From Frondihabitans sucicola (GTDB lineage Bacteria; Actinomycetota; Actinomycetes; Actinomycetales; Microbacteriaceae): 64,000 nt of DNA. The notes under the pieces were generated by a model, which saw only the letters and a program-made list of their open reading frames with translations, made no database searches and was not told the origin of the DNA. Each line of letters opens with the position of its first letter. Within the stretch, counting starts at the first letter, position 1. A program made the position numbers and the translations under genes. Below are positions 26,698 to 36,141 of this stretch, one piece after another. The DNA lies in contig NZ_AP027732.1 of the NCBI RefSeq assembly GCF_030296615.1, positions 868,001 to 932,000 on the forward strand, given 5' to 3'.

Positions 26698-27684
26698 ATG
26701 CACCTCCTGAGAAAGATCGGCTTCTACCTGATCGCCCTGTGGGCGGCCGTGACTCTGAACTTCCTGATTCCACGGCTGCTCCCGGGCAACCCGGTCGACA
26801 CCCTGATCGGCAAGCTCTCCCAGCAGGGCCCCGTCTCGCCGGGCCTCCGGAAGGCGCTGAACGCGCTCTTCGGAACGAACTCGAACGAGAACCTCTGGCA
26901 GCAGTACGTCGGGTACCTCAACGGTCTCGTCCACGGCAACTTCGGAGTCTCGGTCACCTACTTCCCGACGCCGGTCATCGACGTGATCGGTCAGGCCATT
27001 CCCTGGACCCTCGGGCTCGTCGGGCTGTCGACCGTCATCGCCGCGCTCCTCGGCATCGCCCTCGGCACCTTCGCGGGCTGGCGTCGGGGCACCTGGGTGG
27101 ACTCCCTGATCCCGGGGACCACGATCCTGCAGTCCGTGCCGTATTTCTGGCTCGCGCTGATCCTGGTGTACTTCCTGGCTTCGATGCTCGGATGGTTCCC
27201 GCTCAGCGGCGGGTACGACGTCAACAGCACCACGCCGGGGCTCTCGGGCGACTTCATCGGGAGCGTGATCCGGTACGGCACCCTGCCGGCGCTGACCATC
27301 GTCATCAGCTCGATCGGCGGCTGGCTGCTCGGGATGCGCAACATGATGGTCTCGACCCTGTCCGACGACTACGTCGCCACGGCCGAGGCGAAGGGCCTCA
27401 GCCCGATCCGCGTGATGATCACGTACGCGGCCCGGAACGCGGTCCTGCCGTCGATCACCGGATTCGCCATCTCGCTCGGCTTCGTCGTCGCCGGCTCGCT
27501 CGTCACGGAGAAGGTCTTCTCCTACCCGGGGATCGGCAACGCCCTCCTCGACGCGGTGTCGAACAACGACTACGCGCTCATGCAGGGGCTGTTCCTCGTC
27601 ATCACGGTCGCCGTTCTCGCGGCGAACCTGATCGTCGACATCTTCTACGGCTTCATCGATCCCCGGACCAGGTCCAGGGCCTAA
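26698..27684 (+). CDS. ABC importer permease (DppB type)
   Basis: This membrane subunit of the oligosaccharide importer has six membrane helices. Its binding-protein-dependent transport signature (EAKGLSPIRVMITYAARNAV) contacts the ATPases. The N-terminus has the DppB pattern (NFLIPRLLPGNPVDTL). The ATG begins one base after the stop codon of the binding protein, so the genes are co-transcribed. At 328 residues it has normal length. Confidence 0.93.
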   Translation: MHLLRKIGFYLIALWAAVTLNFLIPRLLPGNPVDTLIGKLSQQGPVSPGLRKALNALFGTNSNENLWQQYVGYLNGLVHGNFGVSVTYFPTPVIDVIGQAIPWTLGLVGLSTVIAALLGIALGTFAGWRRGTWVDSLIPGTTILQSVPYFWLALILVYFLASMLGWFPLSGGYDVNSTTPGLSGDFIGSVIRYGTLPALTIVISSIGGWLLGMRNMMVSTLSDDYVATAEAKGLSPIRVMITYAARNAVLPSITGFAISLGFVVAGSLVTEKVFSYPGIGNALLDAVSNNDYALMQGLFLVITVAVLAANLIVDIFYGFIDPRTRSRA

Positions 27685-27693
27685 GGAACTCGC

Positions 27694-28614
27694 ATGTCAG
27701 AACTCCTCCTCGAGGGCTCGACGACGCCGGCGGACGCCGCGCCGCCCCTGACCCGCACTCGCCTCCGCCGACGCCCCGGCGCGAAGCTCGTCACCGGATC
27801 GGTGATGGTCGTCGTGATCGTCCTGTTCGGCCTGATCGCTCCGTTGTTCACGCAGGATCCGCGAGCCGTGTCCGACATCGGGCTCGCGGGCCCGACCGGC
27901 GCCCACCTGCTCGGCACGACCCAGACGGGCCAGGACGTCCTCGCGCAGCTCGCGTACGGCACCCGTGGCTCGCTGCTGATCGGCGTTCTCGTCGGTCTCC
28001 TGACGTTGATCCTGTCCGCCTTCTTCGGGATCATCGGCTCGTACGTCGGTGGCGCGCTCGACGAGCTGTTCTCGCTGATCTCGAACGTGATGCTGATCAT
28101 CCCCGGTCTGCCGCTGATGATCGTCATCGGCAGCTACGTGCAGCACAAGAGCATCTTCCTGGTGGCCGGGGTCCTCGCCCTCACGGGCTGGGCGGCCGGC
28201 GCGCGGGTGCTCCGCGGTCAGACGCTGTCCCTGCGCAACCGCGACTACGTGCTGGCCGCCCGGGTCTCGGGGGAGAAGACCTGGCGGGTCATCACCGTCG
28301 AGATCCTGCCCAACCTGCTGCCGGTGATGTCGTCGGGCTTCGTCTTCTCGATCATCTTCGCGATCCTCGGCGAGGCGGGCCTGTCGTTCATCGGCATCGG
28401 GTCGACCGGCTCCCTGACCTGGGGCACCATGCTCGCCAACGCGCAGAACGGCCAAGCGTTGCTGCTCGGCGGCTGGTGGTGGTTCGTTCCTCCGGGGCTC
28501 CTGATCGCGCTGTTCGGCTGCGGGCTCTCGCTGATCAACTTCAGCATCGACGAGGTCATCAACCCGCGGCTCCGCGCGCCGCGACTGGTCAAGCTGCAGA
28601 GGAAGGCATCGTGA
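27694..28614 (+). CDS. ABC importer permease (DppC type)
   Basis: This second membrane subunit has the DppC pattern: an N-terminal helix followed by the HLLGTTQTGQDVLAQL region, then a five-helix core with the ATPase-contact motif AARVSGEKTWRVITVEILPN. It has 306 residues, starts nine bases after the partner permease ends, and ends overlapping the next start codon (GTGA). Confidence 0.93.
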   Translation: MSELLLEGSTTPADAAPPLTRTRLRRRPGAKLVTGSVMVVVIVLFGLIAPLFTQDPRAVSDIGLAGPTGAHLLGTTQTGQDVLAQLAYGTRGSLLIGVLVGLLTLILSAFFGIIGSYVGGALDELFSLISNVMLIIPGLPLMIVIGSYVQHKSIFLVAGVLALTGWAAGARVLRGQTLSLRNRDYVLAARVSGEKTWRVITVEILPNLLPVMSSGFVFSIIFAILGEAGLSFIGIGSTGSLTWGTMLANAQNGQALLLGGWWWFVPPGLLIALFGCGLSLINFSIDEVINPRLRAPRLVKLQRKAS

Positions 28615-29486
28615 GCACGACCCAGGACGCACCCCGGGAGGTGCTGACCGTCACGAATCTCCGCGTCGACTACGCCGGAGCGGAGACCGTCCACGCCGTC
28701 GACGACGTGAGTCTCACGATCCGGCGCGGGGAGATCCTCGGCCTCGCCGGAGAATCCGGCTGCGGCAAGTCGACCCTGGCTTACGGCATCAACCAGCTGC
28801 TCAAACCGCCGGCGGTCATCCGCTCGGGCGAGGTGGTGTTCCACGATCGGAGCGGCACCGACGTCGATGTCCTGGCGCTCTCGGGTCGCGAGCTCCGGCG
28901 CCACCGCTGGGCGAAGGTGTCGATGGTGTTCCAGGGGTCGATGAACTCGCTCAACCCGGTGATCTCGGTGGAGTCGCAGATCGTCGACGTGTTCCGCACG
29001 CACCGCCCCGAGATGCGGAAGGCCGAGAGGCACACCAGGGCGCAGGATCTCCTGCGGTTGGTCGGGGTCGATCCCGACCGCCTGTCGAGCTACGCTCACG
29101 AACTCTCCGGCGGAATGCGGCAGCGCGTCATGATCGCGATGGCTCTGGCACTCGATCCGCAGCTGCTGATCATGGACGAACCGACGACGGCCCTCGACGT
29201 GGTCGTCCAGCGGGACATCCTGAACGAGATCATGCGGCTGAGGTCGGACCTCGGATTCGCCGTCCTGTTCATCACGCACGACCTGCCGCTGCTCCTCGAG
29301 ATCAGCGACCGCGTGGCGATCATGCGGAGCGGCAAGATCCTCGAGTCAGGGTCCGCCGAGGAGATCTACTTCGCGGCGAAGGACCCCTACACGCGCACGC
29401 TCCTGCGCTCCTTCCCCAGCCTGACGGGCGAGCGGGGCGACTTCATCCGAACCGGAGAACGACTCGAGCAGGAGGTCGCCCGATGA
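28611..29486 (+). CDS. ABC importer ATPase (DppD type)
   Basis: This nucleotide-binding subunit has Walker [10 protein letters not shown], a Q-loop ([12 protein letters not shown]), signature LSGGMRQRV, Walker B LLIMDEPT and the switch His in FITHD. The C-terminal tail ([19 protein letters not shown]) is typical of the oligopeptide/oligosaccharide subfamily. The GTG start overlaps the permease stop and the end overlaps the next ATG (ATGA), indicating coupled translation. It has 291 residues, somewhat shorter than DppD (about 330) because the tail is trimmed. Confidence 0.92.
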   Translation: MSTTQDAPREVLTVTNLRVDYAGAETVHAVDDVSLTIRRGEILGLAGESGCGKSTLAYGINQLLKPPAVIRSGEVVFHDRSGTDVDVLALSGRELRRHRWAKVSMVFQGSMNSLNPVISVESQIVDVFRTHRPEMRKAERHTRAQDLLRLVGVDPDRLSSYAHELSGGMRQRVMIAMALALDPQLLIMDEPTTALDVVVQRDILNEIMRLRSDLGFAVLFITHDLPLLLEISDRVAIMRSGKILESGSAEEIYFAAKDPYTRTLLRSFPSLTGERGDFIRTGERLEQEVAR

Positions 29487-30345
29487 CGACACTCGCCGTC
29501 CGCCACCTGACCAAGGACTTCCACTTGCGCTCCGGCCTCCGGACGAGAACGCTGCACGCCGTCAAAGACGTCGCCTTCGACCTCGAGCCCGGCCGGACCG
29601 TGGCGCTGGTCGGCCAGTCCGGAAGCGGCAAGTCGACCGTCGCGCGGATGATCGCCCAGTTGGAGCATCCGACGTCGGGCGAGATCCTGCTCGACGGCAC
29701 CTCCTACCGCGAACACGGGAAAGGCCTCCGCGAGTACCGCGACGAGGTCCAGATGGTCTTCCAGGATCCGTTCGCCTCCTCAATCCGTTCCACTCGATCG
29801 AGCACCACCTGGCCCGGCCGCTCCTCCTCCACGGGAAGGCGCGCGGCAAGGCCGACGCCCGCGCGAAGGTGCGCGAGCTGCTGGAGCGCGTCAACCTCTC
29901 GCCGGCCGACGACTTCATCGACCGGAGGCCGCACGAGCTCTCCGGCGGCCAGCGGCAGCGGGTCGCCATCGCGCGCGCCCTCGCTCCCGAGCCGAGCGTG
30001 CTGATCGCGGACGAGCCGGTGTCGATGCTCGACGTGTCGATCCGCCTCGGGGTGCTGAACCTGTTGGCCCGACTTCAGCGCGAGGAGAATCTCGCCGTCC
30101 TGTACATCACCCACGACCTGGCGACCGCTCGGCACTTCTCGGACGAGATCCTGGTCATGTTCCAGGGCGAGGTCGTCGAGCGTGGCCCGGCGGACGACGT
30201 GATCCTGCACCCCCGAGCCGATTTCACCAAGCTGCTGGCCAAGGCAGCTCCCGAGCCCGCTCGCAACGAGCGATTCACCTCTGTCGCCGCGAAGTACGCC
30301 GATCACGCGTCTCGGGCGACCCCACAAGGAGACGACGAAGAATGA
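29483..30345 (+). CDS. ABC importer ATPase (DppF type; frameshift)
   Basis: This second nucleotide-binding subunit has Walker A GQSGSGKST, signature LSGGQRQRV and Walker B VLIADEPV. The frame breaks near 29780. After QDPFAS one base is missing, and restoring it gives LNPFHSIEHHLARPLLLHGK, the normal continuation. Repaired length is about 287 residues. The start overlaps the DppD-type gene and the stop overlaps the beta-mannosidase ATG (ATGA), so the importer and the glycosidase are in one operon. Confidence 0.88.
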
Positions 30346-32822
30346 GAAGAACCGATCTGACCGATGGCTGGACGCTCCGGCCGGTGAGCGGGCCGATCCC
30401 CGAGGGGATCCCGGGGGCCGTTCCGGCGACGGTCCCGGGCACCGTGCACACCGACCTGCTGGCGGCCGGGTTGATCCCCGATCCGTATCTCGATCGCAAC
30501 GAGGCCGAGCTCGGCTGGATCGGCGAGAGCGATTTCGCCTACGACGTGCGTTTCGAGAGCGATCTCGCCGAGTTCGAGCGGATCGACCTCGTGGCCGAGG
30601 GCCTCGACACGGTCGCCACGATCGATCTCAACGGCGTTCGAGTCGGATCCACCAAGAACCAGCACCGCAGTTACCGGTTCGACGTCACCGAGGCCGTTCG
30701 CGCGACGGGCAACGAGCTGACCGTCGGGTTCCAGTCGGCTCTGGCCTTCGCGCGCGGCGCCGAGAAGCGTATCGGAGAGCGGCCCTTCGTGGGCAATGCG
30801 CTGCCGTACAACGCCATCCGCAAGATGGCGAGCAACTTCGGCTGGGACTGGGGGCCCGTGCTGGTCACGGCCGGGATCTGGAAGCCGCTCTCGCTGCAGG
30901 GCTGGTCGGTCGCCCGACTCGCCCAGGTCCTTCCCGAGGTCCGCGTGGGATCCGACGGGGTCGGCCGGGTCACCGTCCGCGTCGACCTCGAGCGCACCTC
31001 GACGACGGCCGTCGACGTCGAGGCCCGACTCACGGGCCCGGGCGGGGTGGACCTCCTCGTGTCGCAGACCGGATCCGAGTCGGGCATCGTGCTCGAACTG
31101 GAGGTTCCCGACGCCGCGCTGTGGTGGCCTCGGGGCTACGGCGAGCAGCCGCTGTACGCGCTGGAGGTGCGCGTGTCCCAAGACGGACGGGAACTGGACG
31201 CGTGGACGCGGGAGATCGGCTTCCGAACGGTCGAGCTGCGGATGGAGCCCGACGCGTTCGGGACGAGTTTCCGTTTCTTCGTCAACGGCGAGTACGTCTG
31301 GATCAAGGGGGCGAACTGGATCCCCGACGACTGCTTCCCGCACCGGGTCGGCCCGGACGACTACGCGCGCGGCGTCGCCGACGCCGTGGACGCCGACATG
31401 AACCTGCTCCGGATCTGGGGCGGAGGACTCTTCGAGAGCGACCACCTGTACGAGCGCTGCAACCGCGAGGGGATCCTCGTGTGGCAGGACTTCCTGTTCG
31501 CTTGTGCGGCCTACTCCGAGGCGGACGAACTCCGCGACGAGGTCGAGGCCGAGAGCCGCGAGAACATCGTGCGTCTTGCGCCGCACCCCTCGCTGGCGTT
31601 CTGGAACGGAAGCAACGAGAACATCGAGGGATACTACGAGTGGGGCTGGCGGGACGCCCTCGGTGAGGGTGTCTCCTGGGGGCGCGGGTACTACGACGAG
31701 CTGCTCCCCGCTCTCGTGGCCGAGCTCGATCCGGCGCGGTCGTACACGCCGTCCAGCCCGTTCTCCCCGAAGGACTACTCCGACCCGCGCGACCCCGACA
31801 ACGGGAGCGTGCACAGCTGGGAGGTCTGGAACCGGAAGGACTACACGGCCTACCGCGACAGCATTCCGCGGTTCGTCGCCGAATTCGGCTTCCAGGGCCC
31901 GCCCGCGATGGCGACGATCACCGAGTCCATCCACGACGTGCCGCTCCTGCCCGACTCCCCGGGCATCCTCGCCCATCAGAAGGCGGAGGACGGCAACGGA
32001 AAACTCCAGCGGGGCTACCAGCTGCACCTTCCGGAACCCGCCCACTTCGACGACTGGCACTACGCCACGCAGCTCAACCAGGCGCGCGCCATCCAGTTCG
32101 GCATCGAGCACTTCCGCTCGCACTCACCGCGAACGGCCGGCACCATCGTCTGGCAGCTCAACGACTGCTGGCCCGTGACGAGCTGGGCGGCCGTCGACAG
32201 CCGGCGCCGGCGGAAGCCCCTGTGGTACGCCTTGCGGAACGTGAACGCGCCGCACCTCATCACGCTCCAGCCGCGGCCCGACGGGCTCTCGCTCGTCGCG
32301 AGCAACGACTCGGGCGTCGACTGGGCCGCTGAGATCCAGGTGGCTCGGCGGACCCTGGACGGTGCGGCCGTCGTGTCGAGGACGATCCATCTGACCGTCC
32401 CGGCCCGCCGCGCCGAGACGATCCTGCTCGACGCCTCCCTCGTCGTCCCCCTCGACGAACGACGCGAGTTCGTCCAGGCCACGACCGCTGAGGCGCGACC
32501 CGCGTTCTGGTACTTCGTCGAAGACGTCGAGCTCGACCTCGCCGAGCCGACGCTCTCGGCCGAGGTGCGGGCCGAGGCCGGGGGCGTCGCCGTCGAGCTC
32601 CGGGCAGCGACGCTCATCAAGGACATCGTCCTGAACGTCGATCGCCTCGATCCGCGCGCGACAGTCGACGACGCACTCGTCACGCTCCTCCCCGGCGAGA
32701 GCCACACCTTCCACATCCGGTCGGACGTCGACCTCGACGGCGAGCGTCTCGTCAGCCACCCCGTCCTCCAGTCGGTCAACGCCCTCGTGGCGAACCGGCT
32801 CGTCACCGAAGGAACGAAATGA
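30342..32822 (+). CDS. GH2 beta-mannosidase
   Basis: This exo-acting glycosidase releases mannose from the non-reducing end of beta-1,4-manno-oligosaccharides in the cytoplasm, completing the work of the GH26 enzyme. The GH2 sandwich, Ig-like and TIM-barrel domains are in order. The catalytic acid/base E426 lies in WNGSNEN and the nucleophile E514 in VAEFGFQG, both close to known beta-mannosidases. The NFGWDWGP stretch is also a family mark. It has 826 residues and no signal peptide. It is coupled to the ATPase gene before it and the GH28-like gene after it by ATGA overlaps. Confidence 0.94.
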   Translation: MRRTDLTDGWTLRPVSGPIPEGIPGAVPATVPGTVHTDLLAAGLIPDPYLDRNEAELGWIGESDFAYDVRFESDLAEFERIDLVAEGLDTVATIDLNGVRVGSTKNQHRSYRFDVTEAVRATGNELTVGFQSALAFARGAEKRIGERPFVGNALPYNAIRKMASNFGWDWGPVLVTAGIWKPLSLQGWSVARLAQVLPEVRVGSDGVGRVTVRVDLERTSTTAVDVEARLTGPGGVDLLVSQTGSESGIVLELEVPDAALWWPRGYGEQPLYALEVRVSQDGRELDAWTREIGFRTVELRMEPDAFGTSFRFFVNGEYVWIKGANWIPDDCFPHRVGPDDYARGVADAVDADMNLLRIWGGGLFESDHLYERCNREGILVWQDFLFACAAYSEADELRDEVEAESRENIVRLAPHPSLAFWNGSNENIEGYYEWGWRDALGEGVSWGRGYYDELLPALVAELDPARSYTPSSPFSPKDYSDPRDPDNGSVHSWEVWNRKDYTAYRDSIPRFVAEFGFQGPPAMATITESIHDVPLLPDSPGILAHQKAEDGNGKLQRGYQLHLPEPAHFDDWHYATQLNQARAIQFGIEHFRSHSPRTAGTIVWQLNDCWPVTSWAAVDSRRRRKPLWYALRNVNAPHLITLQPRPDGLSLVASNDSGVDWAAEIQVARRTLDGAAVVSRTIHLTVPARRAETILLDASLVVPLDERREFVQATTAEARPAFWYFVEDVELDLAEPTLSAEVRAEAGGVAVELRAATLIKDIVLNVDRLDPRATVDDALVTLLPGESHTFHIRSDVDLDGERLVSHPVLQSVNALVANRLVTEGTK

Positions 32823-34184
32823 CCACCCTCTCCATCCGCGACTTCGGTGCCACGGGCGACGGCGTCACCAATGACGCTCCCGCCGTCCAGCGAGCGATCG
32901 ACCAGTGTTCGGCCGACGGCGGCGGAACGGTCCTCGTCCCGTCGGGGGCACGTTCAAGATCGGCTCGATCCTGCTCAAGGCCGGCGTCGAGCTCCACCTC
33001 GAGCGCGGCGCCGTCCTCGACGGCAGCGAGGACCCGGCCGACTACACCGAGCGGTTCTCGGTCTCGGCGCTCTCGGGGGCGAGCTGAAGGACGGAACCGA
33101 CGACACGTTCATCCTGATCGGCGCGAAGGATGCCAAGAACATCGCGATCACCGGCGCGGGCACCATCAAGGGCGGGGGTCGCCACTTCATCGAGTCGGAC
33201 ACCGGCTACATCTACCGGTGCCCCAACGCGCGCCCGTTCACGATCTTCTTCATCCACTGCGAGGACGTCACGCTGCGCGACACGACGTTCACCGACGCGG
33301 GCCTCTGGTGCATCCGACTGACCGGCGTCGACCGGGCGCTGATCCACGGGATCCGCGTCGACACCGACCTCAAGTACCCGAACGCGGACGGCATCGACCT
33401 CGACCGCTGCCGACAGGTGCGCATCAGCGACTGCGAGATATCCTCGGGCGACGACGCGATCTCCCTCAAGACCTGCGAGGAGTTCCCGGAGTACGGGCCG
33501 ACCGAAGACATCGTCATCACGAACTGCACGCTGCAGTCGACGTCGAGTGCGATCGTCGTCGGAGTGGACGCGGTCGCAGACATCCGCAACGTCACGGTGT
33601 CGAACTGCGTGATCCGCTCGTCGCACCGGGGCCTGTCGGTGAACCTCGGCCAGGAGGGCGACTTCGAGAACATCCTGTTCACCGACTGCATCGTGGAGAC
33701 GCGTCACTTCGCGGACGACTGGTGGGGCCACGGCGAACCGATCTACGTCACGGCGTTCCCGTGGCACGACAAGGTGGGGAAGATCCGCAACGTCCGATTC
33801 CGCAACATCCTGGCCCGCAGCGAGAACGGGGTCTACATCGCCGGTTTCGAGCCGGATCTCGTGAGCGGGGTCGTCCTCGACGGCGTCCGGGTCGAGCTCG
33901 ATCGCTGGTCGTCGTGGCCCGGCGGTGAATACGATCGGCGGCCGTTCGACCGGGGCGAGGAGATCTACCAGCACGTCACCAGCGGGTTCCACATCGACAC
34001 CGCGACCGACGTCACCCTGCGGAACTGCGAGGTGGTCTGGGGATCCGTCCAGGACACCTTCGGCGCAGCGCTCGAGGCCATCGACGCCGAGGGTCTCACG
34101 ATCGACGGTTTCCGAGGCGAGGCGAACCACCCCGAGGTCGACTCGGCGGTCACGACCTCGACGCGCGTCGGTGCGGCAGGATGA
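32819..34184 (+). CDS. GH28-family (polygalacturonase-like) protein, cytoplasmic (two frameshifts)
   Basis: This right-handed beta-helix protein has GH28 active-site motifs NADGID, SSGDDAISLK and SSHRGLS, corresponding to the family NTD, DD and GHG motifs. It should hydrolyse galacturonan-type or related linkages. Two single-base losses, each in a run of five G where six are needed, break the frame near 32942 (SGG|TFKIG) and 33073 (LSGG|ELKDG). Repaired, it has about 455 residues. It lacks a signal peptide, so its substrate is an imported oligosaccharide. Its place in a mannan operon is unusual and suggests the natural substrate contains a second sugar. Confidence 0.85.
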
Positions 34185-34188
34185 TGTC

Positions 34189-35043
34189 GTGACCGTCCCC
34201 AGAGAGCGCTCCACCGTCGGGCTGGTCCTCGTGCGGCCGAGCCAGCTCCTCGGATCCGAGCCCTTCTACCAGGAGCTCATCGCCGGAGCAGAGGGAGTGT
34301 TCGGGCCGCGCGGCATCACCCTGCTGCTGCAGGTCGTGACCAGCGCCGCCGACGAGGCCGCGACCTACCTGCGGTGGGCCGAAGACGAGACGGTCGCGGG
34401 TGTGCTGGTCGTCGACCTCGACCCGCACGACTCCCGCGTCGAGCTCCTCGTGTCGCTCGGTCTGCCGGCGGTCGTCGTGGGCGATCCGGCGACGGCGGGC
34501 TCCCTTCCGGCCGTGTGGACGGACGACGCGTCGGCGATGAACCACGCCGTCGGGTCGCTCGTCGAGCTCGGGCACTCGGTCATCGCCCACGTGAGCGGCC
34601 CCCAGGGACTCGCGCACAGCCAGATCCGCATCGCCGCCCTGCACGAGGCGGCCGCGGCGTCGGCGGTCGCCGTGCTCGAAGCGAGCGGCGACTACAGCGA
34701 AGAGGCCGGGCTTCTCGCGACGCGCGAGCTGCTCAGCGCTCGCACGCCTCCCACGGCCATCGTCTACGACGACGACCTCATGGCGATCGGCGGCCTCCGG
34801 GCTGCGCGCGAGAGCGGTCTCAGCGTGCCGGGAGACCTGTCCATCGTCGCGTGGGACGACTCCGCCCTCTGCCAGCTCTCCGAGCCGGCCCTGACGGTGA
34901 TGGGACACGACGTCCAGGCGATCGGAGAACTGACCGCTTCGGCCCTGCTCGACGTGCTGGCCGGCCGGGCGGCCGAGCAGTACGAGGCTCCGACCGCGAC
35001 CTTCCTCGCGCGCGAATCGGTGGGCCGGCCGAGCCGACGCTGA
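34189..35043 (+). CDS. LacI/GalR-like effector-binding domain protein without a DNA-binding domain
   Basis: This 284-residue protein begins directly in the periplasmic-binding-protein-like domain of LacI regulators (STVGLVLVRPSQLLGSEPFYQ) and ends with the usual VGRPSRR tail. The helix-turn-helix and hinge helix that normally precede this are absent. The upstream sequence in this frame is inside the GH28 gene and has no HTH coding in any frame. The start is a GTG four bases after the GH28 stop, preceded by AGGATGA. A truncated regulator is possible. Its position as the last gene of the operon suggests a cytoplasmic sugar sensor that modulates another regulator, but this is inference. Confidence 0.8.
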   Translation: MTVPRERSTVGLVLVRPSQLLGSEPFYQELIAGAEGVFGPRGITLLLQVVTSAADEAATYLRWAEDETVAGVLVVDLDPHDSRVELLVSLGLPAVVVGDPATAGSLPAVWTDDASAMNHAVGSLVELGHSVIAHVSGPQGLAHSQIRIAALHEAAAASAVAVLEASGDYSEEAGLLATRELLSARTPPTAIVYDDDLMAIGGLRAARESGLSVPGDLSIVAWDDSALCQLSEPALTVMGHDVQAIGELTASALLDVLAGRAAEQYEAPTATFLARESVGRPSRR

Positions 35044-35138
35044 CACTCGCAGGTCTCCCGGATGGGCGGGGCGGGTTGGCGGAGGTCGGTCGATTTCGAG
35101 GAGCCCAGCGGAAGCGGGCACAAGTGCCTCGCGCGAAA

Positions 35139-35177
35139 GGGCCGGAGACGGCCCATAATCGATCGTGGGGAACGATC
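35139..35177 (+). terminator. Tandem hairpins after the mannan operon
   Basis: GGGCCG-GAGA-CGGCCC (35139-35154) and GATCGT-GGGGA-ACGATC (35161-35177) follow the last gene of the operon. There is no T-tract. The 267-base gap up to the next gene contains nothing else I can identify. Confidence 0.45.
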
Positions 35178-35310
35178 ACGGCGCGGGGGTGCGCGAGCCA
35201 GCGCCTGACCGACCGGCTACGGTCCGACCCCCGGCAGGCCCGCTCCGACGCACCTCGTCGCGCGACGCCGTCGACCCCTCGAACCGCACACACAACCGAA
35301 AGTGGATCCC

Positions 35311-36093
35311 GTGAAGTTCCGTGCTGCAACCGTCGTCCTCGTCTCCGCGGGCATCGTCCTCGCCGCCACCGCCTGCAGTTCAGGCGGGAGCACCGGCGGT
35401 TCGGCCGCCCCGGCCAAGACCAAGGCGGCCGCCGCCAAGACCTACACGGCAGCCGACCTGCCGAAGATCCTCACCTCGGCCGAGAAGACCCTCGGCGTCA
35501 AGGGCACCGTTCTCGACGACGCGCAGGTGCAGGCCAAGCTCAAGCAGGTGCAGGGCAACGGCGGCATCTCCGCTCTGCTCAACACGTCCGGCGTGACGCT
35601 CTCGCCCGCGTCGTGCGGTCAGACCATCAAGGACGCGCTCAACCAGACGCCTCCCGCGGGCAGCGTCAACTCGATCCTCACCTACGGCAGCAACACGGTG
35701 ACCGTCACGGCGATCTCCGGCAAGAAGCTGCCGACCGCTCTCGCCACCGACGGCTCGACGAAGCTCGACGGCCTCCTGAAGACCTGCAGCACGATGAAGA
35801 TCTCCGTGACGCAGTCCGGGCAGACCCTCACGATCCCGTTCACCATCAAGAAGTCGAACGTCACGACCGATGCCGACACCACCACCGGTCTCGTCGAGAC
35901 CGTGACGGTCCCGACCTCGAACGGCGGCTCCAACAAGCCGATCACGGTCGAGGCCGTCAGCGCCGTCGCCGGCAACCTGTACATCTCGGCGCAGGCGTCG
36001 TCGACCGCGGTCGCAGCCGCAGCCGTGAAGCCCGCCGCGTCGACGCCGTCCGTGGCCGACGCGATCAACGCGGTGGTCGCGGCCGCGAAGTAG
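35311..36093 (+). CDS. Putative lipoprotein of unknown function
   Basis: I do not recognise a family. A signal peptide ends in the lipobox TAC-SSGG, so the mature protein should be lipid-anchored on the outer face of the membrane. A low-complexity Ala/Lys stretch is followed by a domain of about 200 residues rich in Ala, Thr, Ser and Val, with two later cysteines (SCGQT and TCSTM) that could form a disulfide. The start is the GTG four bases after GAAAGTGGA; an earlier in-frame GTG lies inside that ribosome-binding site. It resembles the many small actinobacterial sensor-like lipoproteins only in outline. Confidence 0.75.
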   Translation: MKFRAATVVLVSAGIVLAATACSSGGSTGGSAAPAKTKAAAAKTYTAADLPKILTSAEKTLGVKGTVLDDAQVQAKLKQVQGNGGISALLNTSGVTLSPASCGQTIKDALNQTPPAGSVNSILTYGSNTVTVTAISGKKLPTALATDGSTKLDGLLKTCSTMKISVTQSGQTLTIPFTIKKSNVTTDADTTTGLVETVTVPTSNGGSNKPITVEAVSAVAGNLYISAQASSTAVAAAAVKPAASTPSVADAINAVVAAAK

Positions 36094-36103
36094 CGCGCGG
36101 GGC

Positions 36104-36129
36104 GGGGCCGGCCGGGCGCGGTCGGCCCC
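36104..36129. terminator. Convergent GC-rich hairpin
   Basis: GGGGCCG (36104-36110) pairs with CGGCCCC (36123-36129) in the 48-base gap between two converging genes. There is no T-tract on either side. Confidence 0.45.
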
Positions 36130-36141
36130 GTTCGGCCCGGC

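Noticed and set aside
29770..29790. Programmed ribosomal frameshift in the DppF-type ATPase
   Set aside because: There is no slippery heptamer or downstream structure, and the same kind of single-base loss occurs in many unrelated genes of the window.
30303..32123. 606-codon minus-strand frame opposite the beta-mannosidase
   Set aside because: Antisense shadow; the + strand frame has the complete GH2 catalytic residues.
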